From contig OX336340.1 in NCBI GenBank assembly GCA_946902875.1, positions 9,405,566 through 9,469,565 on the forward strand: a stretch of DNA of 64,000 nt, written 5' to 3'. A model generated the notes under the pieces. The model was not told the origin of the DNA and made no database searches. It was given only the letters and a program-made list of their open reading frames with translations. Positions 23,301 to 32,300 of this stretch are shown in pieces. The stretch comes from Nematopogon swammerdamellus (lineage: Eukaryota; Arthropoda; Insecta; Lepidoptera; Adelidae). The translations under genes were made by a program, and so were the position numbers. Every line of letters starts with the position of its first letter. Position 1 is the stretch's first letter.

Positions 23301-26300
23301 TAATATTCAAATTACAAAGCACAGATCATCTAAAATGTCTAAAAGTTTTATTTGTAATAGTATTAGATTATATAATAAATAAAATACCCGAAGAGGTAAA
23401 AAATCTTAATGATCCTTTGTTTAAGAAACACTTAAAATCTACCCTTGCAAAGAAAGCCTACTACAGTGAAAGGAGGCCTTAGCTGATAAAATCATATGTT
23501 GAGTTTCTGACTGCATAATTAGTTAATACTTGACTAGGTACCATTTGTACCTCAATAATTATATTAACCCATATTGACAACTTGATACTTCAAGTATGAT
23601 AATATTTTATTATATATAAACATATATATATATATTAATATTTTTTTGGTTTTGACAATTGTATTTTTTACAAACAATATTAACTCTTGACTAGGTACCA
23701 TTAGTACCTCAACTTTATTAACCCATTGACAACTTGATACTTCAAGTATCTTAAATATTCATATATTTTTATTTTTTTATTCTTGACAATACAATTATAC
23801 TACATTGTAGTTTAATATACTAACATAGTTATGTTGACACAAATTACGTATCAAAGTTTGACAAAGGCTCTTTACACCTGATTCACTTAATTAATAAGTC
23901 TTTGTAGTCAGAACTCTCAGCAAAATTGTTAATCTTGCTCTCAAGCTGTGTTTTAGATAGACTATGGGCGGTGTTATTATGTGGCTAGTCACTAAATTCT
24001 TGTAAAAATATGTTTAAAAAATACCCTGCGAAGTTTCTTGTCGGTTCTTCTTCGTGGGTGTAATCGAACCGGATAGAACAAATTGTGACAAGTTCGAGAG
24101 CAGTCTAACTGCCATATGAATGATCAATAAACAATAAAATACAATACAATACAATTTACCTATCAAATTAAATCAGTAGTGCTACGGTTAATAAATTTTA
24201 ACCGTGGCACTACTAGTAGTGCTCGGGTAGTGCCACGGTCAACGCCCCGACTGGACTAGGTCATTGCACTCCCTAGACCTAGACAGTACTATTGCCAAAT
24301 CTCCCCATACTCACAGACCATCGAGTTTTTATTACAATTTTCAATTTTTGTATGAAAAAAAAAGTGCGGAATTTCGATTTGAGTGATAAGGATTTTTTTC
24401 TTCTAATAATGAGTACTTTCTATTCCTTAAGTTTCTCAAGCCTATCCTGAAACACCCTGTATATACTATTCCTCCCTAGGAATAGCATTCTGCAACAATT
24501 CAGCCTTCTACAGTGCAAACAATCGTAATACAATAAGAAGCAGAGTCAATGTGATGAATGCCGCCGAGTACTTCCAGGTGCTCTAGGAGTGACGCTCGGC
24601 TACCGATATCGTCTGAGTTCGATCGCCCTTGCGGCGCCCTACTGGTACATCCTGCTGGTGGAGAAGAGCTTCTGGAACAACCACAGCTACCTCTTCGGAC
24701 TCGTCGCCCTGCTGTTCTCCACCACGCAGGCCAACCAATATCTGTGAGCTTCTCCTCATTTCTCAAATTTACACATACTTTTATAATAATTAATTTCTTT
24801 TATTATCTAACATATAAATCGCACTAAAATGTGACTAAAATCAATATAAAGAACCCAACATACCTATGCCTTATGGAAGCTGGGCTTCGGTGCATTTACA
24901 TATTTACTTATACGCACGCTCGACTCGGACTTTCTGGTGAAAAGTTCTAATGACCACTACATCGAACATCGAATCGTTTCATATTTTCAATCCTGAAAGA
25001 TTAAACATAGAAAATATGTTTCTATCACTGTCCTACCTAAATAAATTAAAGTTAAAAATGTCATCAAATCAGATCAGTAGACGCATACGTGACACCTTCC
25101 CTGCGGGAGCGGCCGGTGCCTCAGTGGAACTATACGGTGCTGAAGTACCAGTTCTTCATCCTGTACTTCGTAGCCGGCGTCAAGAAGGGTTCCGCGGAGT
25201 GGCTCTCCGGCTACGCCATGACGAGTCTAAGCAGGCACTGGGTCTTTGATCCATTCAGGTAACATACCAATCTCTGATGCACATTCATTTTTAGGTTTCC
25301 GTATCCCGAACGGAAGCCTATTACTAAGCCTCCGCCGTCAGTCTGTCTGTCCGTCCGTCCGTCTGTCCGAGGGCTGTATTGTACCTCTTGAACCGTAATA
25401 GCTAGCCCGTTGAAATTTTCACAGAATATGTGTTACTATGGCGGATATAACAACAAATACTTAATAAAAAAAAGGAAATGTTAAAAATTAAGGGGGACTC
25501 CCATACAACAAACGTACGAAAAATCTATTAGTCACGCTACTGAATAATAGATGGCACCACAGGCTTTTATACATTGCATTGTTGAAAGACAAAAGATAGG
25601 CGGATATTATCAACTCAATTGCCAACGACCTCATTGAGGTGCTGTCATTTTCCCACCGTCAATTGCCATCGACCTCATTGAGGCTTCTCTCCGATTGAGC
25701 GGTTATTGATAGGCTGATAGCGGATAGATACGGAAACCTCCGTGCGCGAGTAAAACTCGCACTTGACCGATTTTTATTATTCTGGTCCCCGAAACGGTAA
25801 TTTTGTTTACGCGATGGAAGGATTCAATTGATTGGCGAATGAAGCTCCAATTGAAGGTGCATCATTCGCGCACGCCTCAGTCGAATGCTGAACTGTGTTG
25901 AGAAAAGTAGTGTCGCTCATCATCAGTCATCACAAACGATGGCTTCAAACGCCGATATGGCATTTCTTGCCATAACTCTTGATGTTTCTGTTCAGAAAAA
26001 TACAAAGAAAAGATCCAGACACATGGCAAAATTGAGATATCGGTTCACTCATGAACATTTGCAAATATCTATCTTAGCTTATGTGTACAGTCTGAAATGA
26101 AATGTACCTATGCCAAAAACTGTTTTAAAAAACATTGCACCGACTTCATAAAACAACTAGAACTAAGTGTTAAATAATATTTATTTTTTTATTCATATTC
26201 GGACCCTTGAGTTGAAGACGGTACAAAAGCACAAAACGGGTCCATCAATAAATTTTGCAGGTGTGCTTTTGTACCGCCTTCAGCTCAAGGGTCCGAATAT

Positions 26301-29300
26301 GAATCAAAATATTATTTAACACTTTTAAGTTGTAGCTGTTTTTTTGAAGTTGGTGCAATGTTTTTTTTAAACTGTTTTTTATTTCTCCCTTTTTAATTAT
26401 ATCACATACAAGTTCTACGTGAATTGGGCGTTAAACCGAAGACGTGTTTTTCCAGTGATTGGTACACACTTAACAGTCCATATCTTAAAAACTACCGATT
26501 TTGATGAAACTTGCACTCTTCCCTAAGTTGAAGTAAATATAAGACAATAAAAAGAATGGTCACAATCCGATTAATAGTTTCGGAGAAATGCGTGGACAAA
26601 CATACATACATACAAACATACATACATACACTTATGAAATTTGGCACACCTGTTTAGAAGCCCACATGTACTAACATATTATTGTGCAATTCCAACGATA
26701 TTACATACCAACGGGTTGAATTGATACCTCCTTTTAATTTTTTTGAAGTAGTCGGTTAAATAAAAAAAAATACCGTGGTAACCAATCATGGTATGTAAGC
26801 CAAATCTTGCCAAACAATTTCAAACGCTATTTTGTCGATAACTAAGTAAGTATATTCTGGATGGCTGCATCGCTGATTGATGATTGAACTAAACATTATG
26901 TCAATCTACAAAGGATGTGGCAACGACAACTCATGTGTTTCAGAGTATTCCTGACTCCAGAACAGACAGACTATCTGGTGGTGCACTGGTTCGCGTTTGT
27001 CTTCGACCTGACTGTCGCCTTCTGGATGTCCTGGCGGCGCACCAGGGCCCTCGCTGTGCTCTTCTGTGCAGCCTTCCATCTCATGAACACGCGTCTCTTT
27101 AGCATCGGTAATCAAGCTTTGGTAAAGTCGGGACTAGGTGCCATACCAGTACTTTCTTTTGGTCATAACACGATAAAAACAATAGCAAGAAGGGCAAGAA
27201 GGGAGGGATGGACTAGCTACTTCAAGTTCATTGTCAGCCTCGGTAAGTGGTGCGGTCGGTCTACTGTTGTTAAGCTGAGAGCGGTCATTACTTGGATGGG
27301 TGACCGCTCGACCGTTGGAGGCTGACCGTGCCGTGGTTAGGATTCCACGTAAAACTGTAGGCCCCTTCCCTTCTTACCTTACTAGGTGGTAGGGTTTATC
27401 CCGCCCCTGGTTGGTACCACCGCACTGAATAAAACGTTGGTCGAAACGGCTATGTAAATAGTTCGTGTTTTCCGTCCAGTGTAGCCGACATGAAATGAAG
27501 GGCAGCACTGACATGGCACCTAGTTCACCCGGTGTTATGGGCTGACATACCGGATGTTGTAGGTGATGTAGCAAAAAAATTACGCAGTTATGCCGACCTA
27601 CTTATAAGGGCTTCTTGTTAATTTTAATTTGTTATGTAGATATTAAAATACCTGCCTATGTCACCAGAAACCTAACCTGTTTTAGTGTAAATCACCTCAA
27701 GGTGAATTCAAGGTTTAAACCGAACATTCGATTGTCAATGTTTTTAGGATCTCGTCGCAAAATGAGAAAAGGAGAAAAATTTATGGATTGTACCAAAAAC
27801 GATTAAATACTCATCTGGCGTGTACCTTTGTAGTCGACAGCTTTTCCCAGCGACTTCAGTCCGCCTTCGTTTTTGAGATAAACGGGAGAGAACGGGGGAG
27901 CATTTTTTATTTCGAATCCCCCCTAAATCGTTCTTTTACGCTATACGCCCGTGATTAGGTCTCTCTCTCTCAGGTAACTCTATATATTATGTACCAAATT
28001 TTAACTTTTTTCGTTCAGTACCTAGATTCGGAGAACAAAAGCTGTGACAGACGGACGGATATAGATAGACAGATAGACACAAGAGTGGATCACTATAAGT
28101 GTTCAGTTTTTTTTTTCTCTTTTTGTACTGTGTGGGGCCGGTACTTTAAAAGAATTGTACCACTGCATCTCTCCCCGTGTATGTCATAAAAGGCGACTAA
28201 GGGATATGACTCCCTTCGTATTATTATTAGGTGGTAGGGTTTAACCCGCCCGGGTTGATACCACCGCACTGAATGAAAGGTCGGTCGAAACGTCTATGTA
28301 AATAGTTTGTGTTTTCCGTCCAGTTCAGTGTAGCCGGCACGACCGAAGGGAAGCACTGACGTGGCACCAAGTTCACCCGGTGTTATGGGCTGACATCACG
28401 GCTATTGTAGGTGATGTAGCCAACCAGTGTCACAAAGTGTCAGTTTCCATAAAAAAAAAGGAATCGTAAAAAAATTCTCAACGCATTCAATTACTCATTC
28501 CTCATTCAGCCATGTCAGTGATTCCCGTTGGTCGTGCCGGTTACGTTGAACTGGACGGAAAAAATGAACTATCATAGCCGTTTCGACCGACCACCGGTTC
28601 AATGCGATTGTACCAGGACGGGTTAAGCCCTATGCTAAGCTACATACCGAGGCGAGGTACATAGTAAGGTAAGGGAAGGCAGTTTCCATCCAAAGTCAGA
28701 CCACGCCCTAGTAGGAAGTATATTAGGTGACAGCAAAGAAGCGGTGAACCAACACCCCAACTCCTCGGAACTAACTTCACAGAATACTTAACTAGTAGTA
28801 ATTGAGAAGCTTATTACTTAGAAGATTATTTTCTCAAAGCAAGGTAAACTTTCTAATAATGTTTCTAAATAATCCTTACGAATTCCGCTTATCTGCTTGC
28901 TCTTCGTGCCAGGGTACAGACAGTGGAATTGAACATAGATTGAAAACGACAAAGACAAGGTTAATCCGTGATTGAAATATCCCACATTACTTAGTTTTTT
29001 TTTTAATAACGCGCTACTTATTGGTTGCAGGAATGTTCCCATGGGTTTGTCTAGCGACGATGCCGCTCTTCTACCCTGTAGACTGGCCCAGACGAGTGAT
29101 GGCTGCGACACACAAATATTCGAAAATTATTCTTAGAAAGATCGCCCAAGTACGACAAATCCCTCAAAAGGAAGAGGAACGTGAACATGCAACGGTTGTA
29201 AATTACGATAAAGTCTTACAAAAACATACAGAAGTTGATAAGAAGGCGCCATTTAAACAAAATAGCAACGAAAACAATGAAGGCGTCGAACACGATAAGA

Positions 29301-32300
29301 AGACCACGAGGGAATCACGCAAAAGACAGTTGGTCACGTGTTCAATATTAATTTATATGATAGTGCAAGCGTTTTTGCCATTTTCACATTTCATAACAAA
29401 GGTAGGTACTTACCTAATCAAACAAACACATGCTTACTTTTAAATAGTTACGTTCGCGACTTTATTATGTTATTTATTATACCTACTGTTTTATGTAGAA
29501 ACAACTACACATTCAGTCAAAGCATCAGAAATTAGAACCGAAAATAGCGGAAGAAACATTTCTGCCGTACCACGTGTTTGAAGTAGGACGATCACGACCC
29601 TTGGATTGCATTTCCATTACCAACCGATGTATTCAGGCAGATGTGATGAGAACTTCACTTGTAACTTGCATGAGCATAACCATGAGCGTAATTAGTACAA
29701 GTTTTACTAAATGGCTATGCAACTTTGTGGAGTAATATTTTTTTAATTTCTTTTAAAGTTTTCATTTTATTTGAAGAAAACTGAAACTGCTTAATTTGGC
29801 TTGTAAAAATTTTAATGTGGAGGAAATTTTCGTGGACACACTAACCTGAGATGATAACATGAGCATAATCTAAAATAATTTATTTGAAAAAATTAGAATA
29901 AGTATTATAAATATAAATAATATAATATACATTCTGTCAAAAAAGTACCAGGAATTGATAATTTAATTCTAATTCCAAATTCAATTCAAATAATTATTTT
30001 TGTCGAGAAGTTGGCAGAACTGTTTTCTATATTGGCACGGAGTTTGAGCCCCATCTGTCATTTAGTTTTTTTACAGTGCTCGATTTTGTTAGTTCATCTC
30101 AGTGTGTTTTGAGATTTTTATAATTGATAAAAATATCGAACAAAGAGTTTGTCTCAAATTTTGCATCGCAAATGGAATTTCGTATTCCGAGTCGCTGAAA
30201 ATGTTACAGAAAGCTTACGGTATTTTATCAAAAACACGTGTACATGAGTGGTACAGTGCATTCAAAAGCGGTCGAGATGTGGTAGAAGATTTGCCTCGCT
30301 CTGGTCGGCCATCAACGGCTTCAACTGAAGTTAATATAGCTAAAGTGAAGGAAATGGTGACTGAAAATCCTCATTCAAGTTTGAGAGAGATAGCCGCTCA
30401 ACTTTCTGTGTCTCACGAATCGATTCGTACCATTTTAAACGATCGCTTGGGCATGAAACACGTTGCCGATCGAGATTTGAATTGTCTTCAAAAACTCAAT
30501 CGCTTAAGGCCATCATTGTGAACGAATTTTTGGCCAAAAATTCAACTAATACCATCGAACAACCACCGTATTCACCGGACATGGCTCCGGCCGACATTTT
30601 ACTGTTTTCAAAACTCAAACCCGTTTTCACTCTATAGAAGACATAAAAGAGAATTCGCGGTGAGAACTGAAGTCGATTCCGGAAAATACATTTAAAAAAT
30701 GTTTTGATAATTGGATTATTCGTTGACGTAAGTGTATTATTTCGGAAGGGACCTACTTTGAAGGCGATAGCATAAATTTGGAAGAATAATTAACATTTTA
30801 TGTATTATTCACCTTTTCCCGGTACTTTCTTGACAGAGTAGTATATTGTTTGTTATGGAATGGAACGAAAATTACAAAAAAAAAATATGTACTCTTGCGA
30901 GATGTTTTTCCTTTTGGTGATAAGAAGGTTCGAATAAAATTTGCGAGCATTTACACGTATTTCAACCTTTCGATAGAATTTGGCAACATTCATGAATCAT
31001 GGTCAAAAAGTTTGTGAATGTACTGGCATTACCAACAACCAAACGTGTTACCGACAGGGCTACAATAACTGGACAAACGGTCTGTACGGCTACTCGTGGG
31101 ACATGATGGTCTACTCTTGGGACACAATTCTGGTCGTCGTGAAGGTCGTAGACAACGACAAGCAGAGGGAACACTACCTGCAGCCTGGTGCCTGGACACC
31201 CAACGATCGCTGGACCAGACACGGCGACATGATCCACCAATATGCCCATTGCATCAAAAGGAAAATCATTGCTGATATTGGACGTAAAGGGCAGGCTTGC
31301 GAAAGATGCGGAGATGAAGCCGCGACCGATTGGGACTATAACTTAAAAACTCTTCAAGGACCACCCCCAAACATCTCAATGTACATCGACGTTTGGTGCT
31401 CCATGAACGGGCGATTTCAGCAGAGAATGTTCGATCCAAACGTTGACTTACTTCAGGCGAAGTGGTCTCCGTTCGCGGAGGTGGAATGGCTGATGCCTTT
31501 ACTGACCGATTACAGCCACTGGAGGGAGATGCTGGCGCAGATACGCCGGGAAGTAAAATCTTGGAAGAACCACATGGACGCTACCTTCGTTGCCGATTTT
31601 CCTGGTAATGTTTTTCTCTATAGCGCGCTTAGTTAGGCACGAAAATGTGTCTTGAATGTGCTAACTAGGGTTTGTAATGAATGAAAGCTTGTGTAACCGC
31701 GATTTAAGACTTAGATACGGGTTTTAGGGAAAGCGAAAAATATCACCTGATCCGTAAACGTTTGCACCGCGACTAAAATGTACCTGCATTTTATGATTAT
31801 TGGTCCAATGTTTTAAAAAAATCAATGTTAGGGTGTCAAATATTTCACCTGCCTTCAAACTTGTCTGTCCGTCTTTATGTAAGTATGCATGTTCACCTAT
31901 CTCTATTCTCATTCAACGTCTGATTACTCGATTGTTGCTTCCTTTTTCAGGTTATCACCTTCAAAACTTCATTGCGCCGGAATTAACAAACGTGACGCTC
32001 ACCGTGCTGGACGGGCAGGTGGTGTACGAGCCTGCAGTTCTACAGTCCGAGTACAAGAGCCTTGACGAGGGCTTTTCCGTCCGTTTGAGCACCGGGGAGT
32101 CCACACCCATTTTCTCAAATCAGTTTCATACAGTTCACGCGGTTGGAGATGCACCAGCTTGCTACGTGTACATCTTTAGAAACAACACCGGAAATATTTA
32201 CCCACAGAATATCACTGCAGGTGTCAAGACGGAGAAGCTACCTATATGGAAGGAAATTTCAGCGAGAGCGAAGAATATGATGACATTCTTCAAGCTGGTC

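Larger units (their letters stand above)
20266..24460. mobile_element. Possible 4.2 kb composite element with ACAGGRTGTTTC inverted ends
   Basis: Seen: ACAGGATGTTTCGGGATAGG at 20266 and its inverse CCTATCCTGAAACACCCTGT ending at 24460, both in a TA-rich flank. A second inverted set, the tetrad of ACCGTGGCACTAC / GTAGTGCCACGGT motifs, lies at 20543-20680 and 24166-24245. Everything between (Helitron-like foldback, LINE tail) would be nested cargo. Alternative: two unrelated solo copies in opposite orientation. The right end lies 117 bases before GGCX exon 3. Confidence 0.45.

Noticed and set aside
24581..24586. Alternative GGCX exon 3 acceptor (CTAG)
   Set aside because: It would drop Gly-Ala-Leu, which the family keeps; the CAG at 24575-24577 keeps both phase and motif.
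31800..31950. N-terminal extension of the frame containing GGCX exon 8
   Set aside because: The frame is open upstream by chance; the acceptor at 31949-31950 and the homology start at GYHLQNF define the exon.
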